Origin: Clostridium sp. chh4-2
GTDB taxonomy: Bacteria > Bacillota > Clostridia > Lachnospirales > Lachnospiraceae
NCBI RefSeq assembly: GCF_002899675.1
Contig: NZ_PKUU01000004.1
Coordinates: forward strand, 186,001 to 250,000
DNA length: 64,000 bases
Direction of reading: 5' to 3'
The first letter of the stretch is position 1. Every line of letters begins with the position of its first letter. A model generated the notes under the pieces. It was not told where the DNA came from. It did no database searches and was given only the letters and a program-made list of their open reading frames with translations. Of the stretch, positions 54,090 through 63,082 are shown one piece after another. The translations under genes and the position numbers were made by a program.

Positions 54090-54421
54090 ATCTGCACCTC
54101 CTGATCTGGTTCAGATTGTTCCAAAGGGGGCCTGTCTGTCAATAAATACCAGACCCCATTTCTTTCTTCTGCATTTAATACCACCTGGGAAAGCAGTTCC
54201 TCCGCTTCCATACGAACGGTGTAACTGGGATTTCCAGGATGGCTCCAGGCTGCATGTCCGGAAAGAAGAGCCTGGCCCTGCTCTGGCGTTAAATTGACAT
54301 AGCCTCCAGGGGTGAGCAGGAATACTTCTGATTTTGCATGTGTTTTAATAAAGCCCCCTAACGTCGCAGCCAAGGAGCCTTGTGCTTCATTCCCGATACC
54401 CTTTCCTTCCATTTTCTGCAA
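54083..54421 (-). CDS. Hypothetical small protein of the pilus cluster
   Basis: 112 aa from TTG (or the ATG three codons later) behind AAGGAGG. Contains SEVFLLTPGGYVNLTPEQGQALLSGHAAWSHPGNPSYTVRMEAEELL. No signal, no membrane helix. Family unknown. Same order in the cluster suggests a pilus or regulatory accessory. Confidence 0.55.
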   Translation of the reverse strand: MQKMEGKGIGNEAQGSLAATLGGFIKTHAKSEVFLLTPGGYVNLTPEQGQALLSGHAAWSHPGNPSYTVRMEAEELLSQVVLNAEERNGVWYLLTDRPPLEQSEPDQEVQMC

Positions 54422-54445
54422 TATGCCTCCTCCTTGAGTTTCCCC

Positions 54446-55624
54446 TCATACCATGTGAAGCTCCATGGTCTCCTCCTTCTCCTGCAGCTTGCTGTTTAAT
54501 ACCTCGTAATAAATCTGTTCCGTATCACAGCACCCTGTATCAAAATCAAACGCTTGCAGCGTTGGATACCGCGGAACCTGGATTTTGAGTTTTTCCATCT
54601 CCTCCATCTGGCGCTTCGTATATTTCTTTCTTAATTCCACATCAAACACAGGCTTTCCTTCGATCAGATACGCCGTCCGCTTCTCTGCCTGCATTCCCTT
54701 TAATGCCTCAAAAACATTTTCATAGCCTCTTTTATATTTGTAGGTGTAAAATGCATTCGAGGTGATACCGGCATCTCTCAAAATTGGGAGTATGCTCTTA
54801 TGCAGCTTACCATTCATACGGCAGTGTGGAATGTATCCCAGCAGTTCCTCCTTTGGCATGCCGATTCGCTCTTTAAACTGAACAAATACATCAAACACCT
54901 CCAGGAAGTCCAGCGGATTCGTGCGCGTCTGCTCGTCCACCATCCCATAGGAAAGTCCATAGGCCCGGCACAGTGCAACTCTACTTTCATAATCGACTCC
55001 CTTGTATGAAGTAGCCCGGCGGTTTCCAATTGGTTTGATTGGACGTGTCAGCGCCTCCTCCAGAGAAAAGCCCATTCCCAGCCGTCCGTAAACATTACTT
55101 GGCTGAATCTGATACTCGGAACACAGATCCACAAAACACTCATAGCTCCTGCCATGGAACGTCACCGGCTCCAGAGATAACGCATTCTTTACGACCTCTT
55201 CCAGCTCTCCTCCATCCCGCATTCTTGAAGACAGATGATAATAGCTCAAACCAAAGGTATGGGCAATCTCGGAAAGGCTCTCGTACACATTTCCCCACAA
55301 TTTCAGCACCTGAGCGCTGGATTCCCGGCAGCATTTTACCGCCTCCTCAATGTCCCCTCTTCTGGCATAATAATGCTGTAAGGAGGAATAAGGCAGTTCC
55401 AGTTCTCTTGCCAAAGATTTTACAGATGGGTATCGTTTCCCGTCATAGAAAACGACTGCGCCATTGGTAACCTTCGTTTTCGGCGCAGTTTCCACTGCCG
55501 CCTCCAGACTCCAGCCCAATCTCAGGCGGTTCTGCAACATAGACGGCTGGATACCGTACTCCTGGCACAGGGCTGCTTTTGATTCATATCGCTTCCCTTT
55601 ATATTCAATTGGTTTGGAAGGCAC
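54446..55624 (-). CDS. Repeat protein with five IENR2/NUMOD-like modules
   Basis: 392 aa from a GTG behind AAGGAGG. Five repeats of about 46-50 residues: Y-x-GK-x-Y-x-S-x3-LC-x-EYG ... R-x-G-x-SLEEA (for example YKGKRYESKAALCQEYGIQ, FHGRSYECFVDLCSEYQIQ). Such modules are small DNA-binding HTH units found in homing-nuclease families. No nuclease motif is seen; the last 150 residues are helical. Possibly a sequence-specific DNA-binding regulator of the element or a host-site reader. The repeat-family call is from motif memory. Confidence 0.55.
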   Translation of the reverse strand: MPSKPIEYKGKRYESKAALCQEYGIQPSMLQNRLRLGWSLEAAVETAPKTKVTNGAVVFYDGKRYPSVKSLARELELPYSSLQHYYARRGDIEEAVKCCRESSAQVLKLWGNVYESLSEIAHTFGLSYYHLSSRMRDGGELEEVVKNALSLEPVTFHGRSYECFVDLCSEYQIQPSNVYGRLGMGFSLEEALTRPIKPIGNRRATSYKGVDYESRVALCRAYGLSYGMVDEQTRTNPLDFLEVFDVFVQFKERIGMPKEELLGYIPHCRMNGKLHKSILPILRDAGITSNAFYTYKYKRGYENVFEALKGMQAEKRTAYLIEGKPVFDVELRKKYTKRQMEEMEKLKIQVPRYPTLQAFDFDTGCCDTEQIYYEVLNSKLQEKEETMELHMV

Positions 55625-55637
55625 CTGTCACACCTCC

Positions 55638-56510
55638 TTAAAACATCGTACCCATGGATTTTATGATTTCCATTACAATAATCACCAGGTATGTGGCCAG
55701 AAAACACATCAGCATAACAAAGCTGAATACCCGGATCTTGGGCGGGATTTTCTGCGCCCCCTTCTTCAGCCGCTGCAGCTCCATCTGTTTGAAATCATGA
55801 GCCAGCATCTGAAAATACATGGCCCCGTCATCCCCGCGCAGCACAGAGATCAGTCCCCGCACCACGTCGGATAACATCGGGGAATTCAGTCTGGCCTCAA
55901 ACCGGGTGAGGGCCGCCTCATAGCTGCTGGAACGCATATCCGCCACCAGGATATCCAGCTCCCCGGCAAACTGTTCCCCGGCATTTTTCTTGTAATTCTC
56001 CACAATCGAGAGGATATCCCGGCTGTTTTTCAGTTCCTGCTCGATGGTAGACACAAAACGGGGCAGTTCCGATTCAATCGTTCCACGCTTTGCGGCCAGC
56101 AGCTCATCGGCCCTGTTGATCTCCTGAAAATAGATCATGACCGAGAGGAACACTACGATGATGGACAGCAGAGGAAACACAAGGATCGCCGGGATGACGC
56201 CCAGCATCACAGCTCCTGCTTTTGCCACTGCAAATGCCTGATAAACCTCCGGCTCCATGTTTAGACCGCTGGCTTTCAGGATGTTTTTAAGTCGTCCTTT
56301 CTTGTATTCATCCATGCGGATATAGGGAGCAAGTTTGACGGCCACCGTCAGCAGATAGGTTTCCGCGGTTTTGGCTGCCGTCTTTTTCTCTCTGCCCGTA
56401 TTAATCATAGCTTTTGAGGTCTTCAGATACGGCAGTCGCAGCAGGTCCGCCGTCAGAAAAAATAATCCGGCCGCCAATGAGGCACCGAACAGCACAATTA
56501 ACACCACCAT
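55638..56510 (-). CDS. TadC-like pilus platform protein
   Basis: 290 aa; start chosen at the ATG eight bases after AGGAGG (an earlier GTG/ATG at 56519/56516 is also in frame). Type II secretion F-type protein: N-terminal membrane helix, cytoplasmic part with LPRFVSTIEQELKNSRDILSIVENY, and two C-terminal helices. It pairs with TadB to form the inner-membrane platform for pilus assembly driven by CpaF. Confidence 0.85.
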   Translation of the reverse strand: MVVLIVLFGASLAAGLFFLTADLLRLPYLKTSKAMINTGREKKTAAKTAETYLLTVAVKLAPYIRMDEYKKGRLKNILKASGLNMEPEVYQAFAVAKAGAVMLGVIPAILVFPLLSIIVVFLSVMIYFQEINRADELLAAKRGTIESELPRFVSTIEQELKNSRDILSIVENYKKNAGEQFAGELDILVADMRSSSYEAALTRFEARLNSPMLSDVVRGLISVLRGDDGAMYFQMLAHDFKQMELQRLKKGAQKIPPKIRVFSFVMLMCFLATYLVIIVMEIIKSMGTMF

Positions 56511-56515
56511 CCCCA

Positions 56516-57445
56516 TCACCTCCTGTATTCCAGCGGCTTGGTCAGCTTGACAACCAGCGCCGTGCTGACAAAAATCAACGCGGCCGTTATGGCCAGGATG
56601 ATCTGCCCCACCGCTGTGAACATCAGTGTCTGATACCAGCTGTGATTTAAGAAGTACATCAGCGGGATGTTCCCAACCACCAGAATGACCATGGTGATAA
56701 ATTCCTTTCTCGGCTCCGTCACCAGAAACTCCAGCTCGGCATTCACAATTCTCATGTCCGACAGCTTGTTCACAATGGGTGTCAGCGTTGTTTTTAAGCT
56801 GCGGTCCATCTGACAGTCACACAGGGCATCGCACCATTCATGGAACACATCATTTTCAATACGCCCCTTCAGGTTCCGAAGCGCGGCCTCCACATCCGGA
56901 TTTACCAGCTTGATCTGTGTCACAAAATCTCGGAACACGTTCTGAACCGGTGGGTTTAAATAGTGGATGTTCTCTTCCACGGCTGTCAGGATATCCTCGT
57001 TTCGCAGATAAGCGGTTGTGATGATGGACAGGGCTGTCTCCAGCTCAGCCGCAACATTCTTTTTATAGTTATTAGCGGTCAGACGCACATACCAGAATGG
57101 CAGAAACAGAAAACCAACCGCCATCACCGGAGACAGAAAAAAGTTCCCAATCATGATGGCGATGGAGCCGCCAACGGCAAACAGGGACAGACTGACGGCA
57201 CAGATCAGAGAGAACGTTCCGCCTCGTCCGGTCATCACCAGAATCTCCTGGGCCTCCATGATCTCCCGCCGAAACACACCCGGTTTCCTCTGTTTTGTAA
57301 CCTGGTTAATCTCTTCCTTCAGTGTATCCGGCTTCCGAAGCAGGAAGGCAAACAGCTCGTCCGTAAATTCCACCGGCCGTAAATGCAGCAAAAAGAAAAA
57401 GCCGGTAATCATACCGGCACAGGCTATCAGCTGGATCATTGTCAT
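56516..57445 (-). CDS. TadB-like pilus platform protein
   Basis: 309 aa behind AGGAGGG, ATG overlapping the CpaF stop (ATGA). Type II secretion F-type fold with membrane helices at about 5-20, 85-130 and 240-300 and the cytoplasmic core ELETALSIITTAYLRNEDILTAVEENIHYL. Works with TadC and CpaF. Confidence 0.85.
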   Translation of the reverse strand: MTMIQLIACAGMITGFFFLLHLRPVEFTDELFAFLLRKPDTLKEEINQVTKQRKPGVFRREIMEAQEILVMTGRGGTFSLICAVSLSLFAVGGSIAIMIGNFFLSPVMAVGFLFLPFWYVRLTANNYKKNVAAELETALSIITTAYLRNEDILTAVEENIHYLNPPVQNVFRDFVTQIKLVNPDVEAALRNLKGRIENDVFHEWCDALCDCQMDRSLKTTLTPIVNKLSDMRIVNAELEFLVTEPRKEFITMVILVVGNIPLMYFLNHSWYQTLMFTAVGQIILAITAALIFVSTALVVKLTKPLEYRR

Positions 57446-59124
57446 ACAATCCCTCCTCTCAGGCGCTCCAACACAGCGCCGGGCATTCCATTCTCAGTCA
57501 GCCGTTTGGCCAGGCTGTCAGAAATCGTGTTCACCTTCCTATGGCTCCCCTCTATGATGAATTTTCCTTCTTCCATGTAGTTCTTTGTAATCTCATACTG
57601 ATACAGGGGCCGATATCTCCGGCTTCCATCCTCCAGGATCTCACACTCCATGATTTCCATCAGGCGGCGCTCCCGGTTCTCCAGTTGCTTACAGAATGCC
57701 ACAATCGGATATGCTTCTGTCACATAGGCCATCAGGGTCTCGTCTGTCATATCCACCGCCCGTTTACACAAGGACACCATTCTCCGGTAAGTAGCCTCAC
57801 AGCTGTTGGAATGAATGGTGGTAATGACTGCCACGCCGGTACGGGCTGCCTCCTGCGCCGCATTGGCCTCTGGCCCACGCATCTCTCCAACCACAATCAC
57901 ATCCGGATTGAAACGCAGCGCCATGTCAAGCAGCGTGATCTGATCCACACGCTGCCGGTCATTCTCGCTGTCCCTGGTAATGGCGTGAATGACAGAGTTT
58001 GTGACCTTCCCATCCTTCTCCCGGACCAGGTCCAGCTCTCGGGAGCCGGATTCTATGGTGTAGATTCGCTTATGGTCTGGAATTGTGGTAAGGAGCCACC
58101 CCATCAAGGTTGTCTTTCCGGAGCTGGTTGCGCCGGCTACGCAGACAGAGATCCCATACCGCACACACTCTGTTAAAAAGTCTAACATTTCTATGGTGGC
58201 CGTACCGCCTCTTACAAAGTCCTCCGCCTTCATCGACTGGGGATTCACAATCCGGATGGAGGCCACCACCCCGACATCCTCATCGACCAGTGGGGTTTTC
58301 ATGGCTGCAATTCTTATATTTTTACTTAGATGTCCCAGCACAGCGGGGCTGGCATTATCCAACACCATGCCGGATGCATGCAGCATACGCCGCACAACAT
58401 TGATGGCGTGCTGCGGGCTTTCAAACCGTTCCTCCAGCTTTTTCGTTTCTCCTCCAGCATACTGGATTTCGATATCCTTATAGCTGTTGATATCAATTTC
58501 TTCAATATTCTCTCCAAACACGTACTTGTGCAGAAAAGAAAATCCGGCCATCTCCGTATACATGGTATCAATTAACTCCTGGCCTTCCATACCTTTAACT
58601 GCGATCCGGTTATCCTGCACATATTTCGTGATATAGCGCTTAATCTGTTCCCGGGTTTCCTCGCTGTCATCGTCCATGATCAGGGTTGAATACCGGCTGG
58701 AAATGTATTCCTGCACTTCCTGAAGCACAGAGGTGAATTCCCTGGCCTCATTTTGCGGGGAAAAGAACAGGTTATGAGTTCGGAGTGCGGTGCCTCCCTG
58801 GCGAAATACGGCAGCGTCTTCCTCGTCCTCTTCCAACTCGGTTTCGATGATAGCTTCCTTTTCCTCTTTTTCCGGCTGTGGCATCGGACTGGGTGGCTGC
58901 CTTTCTCGCGGCGTACAGACTACACACTCCGGCTCCTGACTCCCAACACCTTTTTTTCTTTCTGGCTTTTCTTCGTCCTCCGGCCTGCTGGGAGTCTCAA
59001 CGATATGGCTGTCCGGTTCCCTCCTATTTTCTCTTTTCTGACTTTCCTGGTCTATTTCCTCCATCTGACTATCTGCCGGAACTGCCTGGAAAAATACGGT
59101 CCCGGCCCTCTTTTCACCTAACAC
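57442..59124 (-). CDS. CpaF/TadA-type secretion ATPase
   Basis: 560 aa from GTG behind GGGAGG. N-terminal about 130 residues are charged and low-complexity, unusual in CpaF. Then an ATPase core: Walker A GATSSGKTTLMGWLL, Asp/His boxes (FNPDVIVVGEMRGPEA), and IHSNSCEATYRRMVSLC. It hydrolyses ATP to add or remove pilin subunits. Part of the tightly overlapping tad-like operon (TadZ-CpaF-TadB-TadC). Confidence 0.93.
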   Translation of the reverse strand: MLGEKRAGTVFFQAVPADSQMEEIDQESQKRENRREPDSHIVETPSRPEDEEKPERKKGVGSQEPECVVCTPRERQPPSPMPQPEKEEKEAIIETELEEDEEDAAVFRQGGTALRTHNLFFSPQNEAREFTSVLQEVQEYISSRYSTLIMDDDSEETREQIKRYITKYVQDNRIAVKGMEGQELIDTMYTEMAGFSFLHKYVFGENIEEIDINSYKDIEIQYAGGETKKLEERFESPQHAINVVRRMLHASGMVLDNASPAVLGHLSKNIRIAAMKTPLVDEDVGVVASIRIVNPQSMKAEDFVRGGTATIEMLDFLTECVRYGISVCVAGATSSGKTTLMGWLLTTIPDHKRIYTIESGSRELDLVREKDGKVTNSVIHAITRDSENDRQRVDQITLLDMALRFNPDVIVVGEMRGPEANAAQEAARTGVAVITTIHSNSCEATYRRMVSLCKRAVDMTDETLMAYVTEAYPIVAFCKQLENRERRLMEIMECEILEDGSRRYRPLYQYEITKNYMEEGKFIIEGSHRKVNTISDSLAKRLTENGMPGAVLERLRGGIV

Positions 59125-59933
59125 CCGAACACCTCCCTGCTGATAGCTTCCACTTCTTTGCGGAATCCTTTACTATCCCGCAGCGACAGATCGGCCAGAA
59201 GGTTACCTGCTAAACTCTGGCTGGCAAGTTCTAAGGAGTTCGGAAGTTTAAAGGTCACATTTCCCAGCACCTGCTCCACATGGTCGCTGGCCTCATTGGT
59301 CTTCACATTGCAGGCCACCTTGTACTGCTTGTCCGCATCCCATTTATTGTCCCGCAGGAGAGGAAGCTGGCTGGCAAGATAGCTGACACTTTTTAAGTCG
59401 CAGTTTACCAGCCGAAGGACAGCGTCGGATTCCATAAGCGCAACCGCAGACAGAATGTCATTGGCAATGTAGCTGCCGCAGTCAATGATGATATAGGGCG
59501 CAATGTTTCGCAAACACTGGATCAACTCCGATGCCTGGCTTGCGGTATAAGGCGGATAGGTGTACTCATTCTCTCCCCGGAGCATTCCAAGGAAGGTCAG
59601 GCAGTCGTATCTCTTATGGGTGATGAGATTATGTTTCACCAGAGATTCCGATACCCGGGCCGCCGCCAGAACACTTCCCAGCGAATGTTCACTCTCCAGT
59701 TCTCCCGGTGGGCAGATACAGGGAAGCATGGGTGCAGTCATGTCACAGAGTAGGAGGACCACATTTTTCTTTTTGGCTGCCAGATGCTTTGCCAGCTTCA
59801 CCGCTGTCGTCGTTTTGCCACATCCAGGGCTGCCCCAGACAGCCAGCACCTGATTCCGGGGTTCGAAGTCCTCCGAAAGCCGTTCTTCCAACTCACTTTT
59901 CCGGCTGAATATGCCACTCTTTTTAAAGTTCAC
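59118..59933 (-). CDS. TadZ/CpaE-like P-loop ATPase
   Basis: 271 aa from GTG behind AGGAGG. MinD/ParA-type ATPase: VWGSPGCGKTTTAVKLAKHLAAKKKNVVLLLCD, then IIDCGSYIANDILSAVALMESDAV and a C-terminal helical region. Lacks the N-terminal receiver domain of classic CpaE. Places the pilus machine at the pole or assembly site. Confidence 0.8.
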   Translation of the reverse strand: MNFKKSGIFSRKSELEERLSEDFEPRNQVLAVWGSPGCGKTTTAVKLAKHLAAKKKNVVLLLCDMTAPMLPCICPPGELESEHSLGSVLAAARVSESLVKHNLITHKRYDCLTFLGMLRGENEYTYPPYTASQASELIQCLRNIAPYIIIDCGSYIANDILSAVALMESDAVLRLVNCDLKSVSYLASQLPLLRDNKWDADKQYKVACNVKTNEASDHVEQVLGNVTFKLPNSLELASQSLAGNLLADLSLRDSKGFRKEVEAISREVFGC

Positions 59934-59936
59934 GGT

Positions 59937-60797
59937 TTACCCCTCCTCCTGCTCAAGGAGCGGGGTAACCGGCAAACCAGGCTCTGTTTCTCCCGCCGCT
60001 TCCTGCGTCTCTTCCGGCATCTGCTGGCTTTCTGTCTCTGTCTCCTCCGTTTTTTCCTCCTCTTCCGGCGGATACAGCTCCAACAGCCTGGCATCCTGGG
60101 CTTCTACGAACTGGGCCGCATTCTCCTTGCTTCCTCTGTACACCAGGGCTAAGTGGGGCTTACCGTCCGCCTCAAGCTCTGCCAGGATCTTGCTCTGCTC
60201 CGGCGTGGCCAGCAGGGTGACGGTTCCGGGCAGCTCCTTTTCCTCTTCTTTATCCCCTTTTTCTGTAGTATTGGCATCGTATCCACTGTTTGCCGTCACT
60301 GCGATGACCTCCACATACTGAAGCTCCGGCGGAATGACAGTGGCTCCCTGTTTTCTGTAATCCGGCGCAATAACAGAGACAATATCACCACTGATCAGTT
60401 TTCCGGAAAGGCCATTGGCAAAAGCCCGGATACTTAAAGAAACCGCCTGCTTTTCTCCGGTTAAGCTGTACAGATAGGCATTTTCTGCGGCCGGCTCATC
60501 TGCTATCTTGGAATGGATGATATAATCTCCGGGTACCATCGCTGCAGAGGCATATCTACCGGTAACCTCTTCCACCGTCCGCACCACATCCTTCGGCAGG
60601 TTATAAGCGCCTACCTCCACCCGTTTTACCATGTCCTTCGTAATCTCATCACCAATCTTGATTGGCTTAACCACCCGTACAATCTCTGTCTTTTTACTGA
60701 TGGATTTGTTAAACAGCGGGGTCACCGCAAAACAGATCACCAGGGATAGGACAATACACAAAATACCAATTACTGTTCGGTTTTTTATCACACTCAT
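59937..60797 (-). CDS. CpaB/RcpC-like SAF-domain pilus protein
   Basis: 286 aa behind GAAGGAGG. N-terminal anchor (TVIGILCIVLSLVICFAV), SAF domain (VKPIKIGDEITKDMVKRVEV, MVPGDYIIHSKI), a middle beta region, and an acidic Glu-rich tail. In Tad systems CpaB lines the outer path of the pilus; here it would sit on the single membrane. Confidence 0.85.
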   Translation of the reverse strand: MSVIKNRTVIGILCIVLSLVICFAVTPLFNKSISKKTEIVRVVKPIKIGDEITKDMVKRVEVGAYNLPKDVVRTVEEVTGRYASAAMVPGDYIIHSKIADEPAAENAYLYSLTGEKQAVSLSIRAFANGLSGKLISGDIVSVIAPDYRKQGATVIPPELQYVEVIAVTANSGYDANTTEKGDKEEEKELPGTVTLLATPEQSKILAELEADGKPHLALVYRGSKENAAQFVEAQDARLLELYPPEEEEKTEETETESQQMPEETQEAAGETEPGLPVTPLLEQEEG

Positions 60798-60812
60798 GGG
60801 AAGTTCCTCCTT

Positions 60813-61184
60813 CTACATCTGAATCAATTCATTCTGTGGCGTTTCATTCATTTCCTGGCTGATATGCCGGACTGTAAATTCGTTCAGGGACATCATATAG
60901 GCCTCCTCAGACATTCTCATATCCTCAAGGCTCCGTTCCGCCCTTCCACGGAAATCAATCGGAGTCGCAGATATGATGCAGCCTTCGGCTTTTTCCGGGA
61001 TCGGTTCCTGAACAATAAAAAAACTAGATGTGTTTTCCATATCGGATTGACAAATATCATAACAGAAAAAGCCTTCCGGAATCAGGGAATGGTCCAGATT
61101 GGCACCTGTCCCAATCACAGGTATCCCATCAAACGTTCCCGGCTCATACAGAAACTTATATGGATTCTTTTGCACACGGCCCAT
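60813..61184 (-). CDS. LPD28-like small protein
   Basis: 123 aa behind GGGAGGG. DGIPVIGTGANLDHSLIPEGFFCYDICQSD followed by beta-rich FFIVQEPI resembles the LPD28 domain of Clostridia mobile elements. Function unknown; soluble. Between CpaB and the prepilin peptidase. Confidence 0.6.
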   Translation of the reverse strand: MGRVQKNPYKFLYEPGTFDGIPVIGTGANLDHSLIPEGFFCYDICQSDMENTSSFFIVQEPIPEKAEGCIISATPIDFRGRAERSLEDMRMSEEAYMMSLNEFTVRHISQEMNETPQNELIQM

Positions 61185-61304
61185 CTACCAATCCCTCCCG
61201 TGCCTTCCTTCCAGCCTGGTATACAGCTTCCGATGTCTCTTCCAGAGCCACAACGTCAGAAAGAGTGCCGGTATTCCCCAAACAAACACTATAAATCGCT
61301 TCAC
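61185..61304 (-). CDS. Single-helix membrane peptide
   Basis: 39 aa from a GTG overlapping the prepilin-peptidase stop (GTGA), with GGAGGGA seven bases upstream. One hydrophobic helix (FIVFVWGIPALFLTLWLW) followed by a strongly basic tail. Overlap and ribosome site support translation; role unknown, perhaps a small subunit of the pilus complex. Confidence 0.55.
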   Translation of the reverse strand: MKRFIVFVWGIPALFLTLWLWKRHRKLYTRLEGRHGRDW

Positions 61305-61738
61305 TTTGCCATCCCTCCCAGTCCAAGTAAATAAGATATCATAAAGCCAACAGATAAAAAGGGGGCCATTGGGAAGGCCGCCGAAGCCTTCCCATGAAAA
61401 AGGCACACCCCAATCCGGTGGACCAAACTATAAAGCAGTAAAATAATAAGTCCCAGAATGCTCCCGCACAAAGCACCCGGCAGTCCAACCACGAGACCAC
61501 AGGACGCCACCAATTTTACATCGCCGCCGCCCATCCCACCGCTCAGTGCCGCAATCAGGAAGGGGAGGGCTGCCAGGATTCCCAACAGGTTTTCCGGGCA
61601 AAGACCCCAAAGGGCCAATCCTGTTATACAAAAACTGATTCCATCCGGAATCTCCCTCCTTTTAATATCCACGGCGGAGGCTGCAATGAGCAATAGGCAG
61701 AACAGAAGCGGTTTCAGATAATAAAGGAACAAAACCAT
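61301..61738 (-). CDS. Prepilin peptidase (A24 aspartyl type)
   Basis: 145 aa from the ATG behind GGGAGG. Multi-helix membrane protease with the two catalytic Asp motifs: AVDIKRREIPD near the N-terminus and GGGDVKL in the loop. It cuts the short leader of Flp/Tad-type pilins, here probably the DUF6133 and TadE/DUF4320-like proteins. No methylase domain, as in CpaA/TadV. Confidence 0.9.
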   Translation of the reverse strand: MVLFLYYLKPLLFCLLLIAASAVDIKRREIPDGISFCITGLALWGLCPENLLGILAALPFLIAALSGGMGGGDVKLVASCGLVVGLPGALCGSILGLIILLLYSLVHRIGVCLFHGKASAAFPMAPFLSVGFMISYLLGLGGMAK

Positions 61739-61775
61739 GGATACCTCCCTTTCACAGACCTGCCCCGCTCCATTG

Positions 61776-62111
61776 TTACATCTGCATCTGCGGCCCACCA
61801 GACACCGGCTCCGCCTGCGCCTGGCTGCCGCTTTGTGAAACAGCCTGATTCAATGCCTGGTGGTATGCATCTAACACTGCCACCCGAAGCTGATTGCCGA
61901 ATTCTGCTGTTACCGGAAAACAGATATCTTTGTATCCGTCTACCCCTTTTCTGCTGGGCATGGAGACGAACAGGCCGTTCTTTCCGCCCTCCACAATCTT
62001 AATCCCACGGATTCCAAGACAGCCATCAATTGTTGCCGAGGCATATCCCCGAATCCCGCTTTCCTGATTTGGTGGGTAGATGGATGTAATTCTTACGTCT
62101 ACGGTAGCCAT
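61776..62111 (-). CDS. SpoVG-family protein
   Basis: 111 aa behind GGGAGG. Core VDVRITSIYP, ASATIDGCLGIRGIKIVEG, FVSMPSRKG and FPVTAEFGNQLRVAVLDAYHQAL is the SpoVG RNA/DNA-binding fold. Ends in a Gln/Ser-rich tail. Likely a regulator of the element's genes. A second, larger member precedes it. Confidence 0.9.
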   Translation of the reverse strand: MATVDVRITSIYPPNQESGIRGYASATIDGCLGIRGIKIVEGGKNGLFVSMPSRKGVDGYKDICFPVTAEFGNQLRVAVLDAYHQALNQAVSQSGSQAQAEPVSGGPQMQM

Positions 62112-62218
62112 ATCTGATTCCTCCCTCTTTCTGCCTTTTCTTGTATTTGAATCGCGTCTTCTTTTTCATAACGGAGCCTTTTGTTCCTCCCAATCCGCTT
62201 GTTCCGGCAGGGTACCGG

Positions 62219-62896
62219 TTAAAAATTCATTCCGCCCATGCCGCCATGGATCTCTCCCATCTCGTCATAGTCCATGTCTTCCTCGTCCATGTCCTCATAC
62301 CCCGGTTCATGGTCCGGCGCATTGGTCACTGGCTCCATCACCTGCTGATACGCCTTCATAACAGCTGCGTCAAACTGCGTCTTTGCCTCCAGGCTGTCAA
62401 AGTAACAGGCATCCTTAAACCGGCCGGTCTCCGGCAGCTTGGTACGGGGCATGACAACCTCCGGCCCGTAATCTCCTTCCCTAACCTTCACGTTGCGGAT
62501 GGTGCAGATGTCACCGATCCTCACATCTGCGGTGGCCAGGATGTCATCCTGAAAATACTGCTCATGAATCCGTACCTCCAGGACCGGGAGCGGTCCCTGG
62601 ATCGGCTCCTCCGCGTTCAGGACTTCTTCCTCCTGAATCGCTCCGGAAGGCCCCTCTTCCGATACCTGTTCCGAAGTCTCCTCTCCGGCTGTCTGCGCGG
62701 AAGCCTCTTCCTCCACCGCCTGTTCTGCAGCAGCCTGTTCCTCGGTTCTCACTCCATCGACTTCTTCCTCCTGCACACGTTCCTCCGAAGCACCACTCTC
62801 TACGGTGTTCTCTTCCGGTGTGGTGTCCGACTGTACCTGTGGAGTTCTCTCCTCAACCGGATTTGTTGACTCGCTATTCTGTCTTCTTCTGGGCAT
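62219..62896 (-). CDS. SpoVG-like protein with acidic N-terminal extension
   Basis: 225 aa behind GAGGAGG. About 110 residues of Glu-rich low-complexity sequence, then a SpoVG-like domain: LEVRIHEQYFQDDILATADVRIGDICTIRNVKVREGDYGPEVVMPRTK and FDAAVMKAYQQVM. The short acidic tail is Gly/Met rich. Paralogue of the 61776 gene; the extension could mediate protein contacts or mimic DNA. Confidence 0.8.
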   Translation of the reverse strand: MPRRRQNSESTNPVEERTPQVQSDTTPEENTVESGASEERVQEEEVDGVRTEEQAAAEQAVEEEASAQTAGEETSEQVSEEGPSGAIQEEEVLNAEEPIQGPLPVLEVRIHEQYFQDDILATADVRIGDICTIRNVKVREGDYGPEVVMPRTKLPETGRFKDACYFDSLEAKTQFDAAVMKAYQQVMEPVTNAPDHEPGYEDMDEEDMDYDEMGEIHGGMGGMNF

Positions 62897-62957
62897 AATG
62901 CGTCCTCCTCAATAAATTCATTTTATTTGATTTTGTTTCGATAAAGCGAAAACTGCT

Positions 62958-63082
62958 TTAGCCGCTATAGTTGAACATCTCAGTCACTCTGCGGGTAAGT
63001 GTTGGGAGCACTGTATTGTCGAATAATGCATACAGGCCGGCCAGCACCAAAGCACCGATTACCACTGCCATTAAAATCTTGA
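62958..63082 (-). CDS. Flp/Tad-like pilin (DUF6133-type), 3' exon after group II intron 3
   Basis: The frame reads (L)KILMAVVIGALVLAGLYALF and ends MFNYSG, which matches the C-terminal part of DUF6133-type pilin-like proteins of this element family as I recall. Its 5' exon lies beyond the window, past intron 3. It is probably the major pilin processed by the A24 peptidase. Adjacent to the SpoVG genes. Confidence 0.7.
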
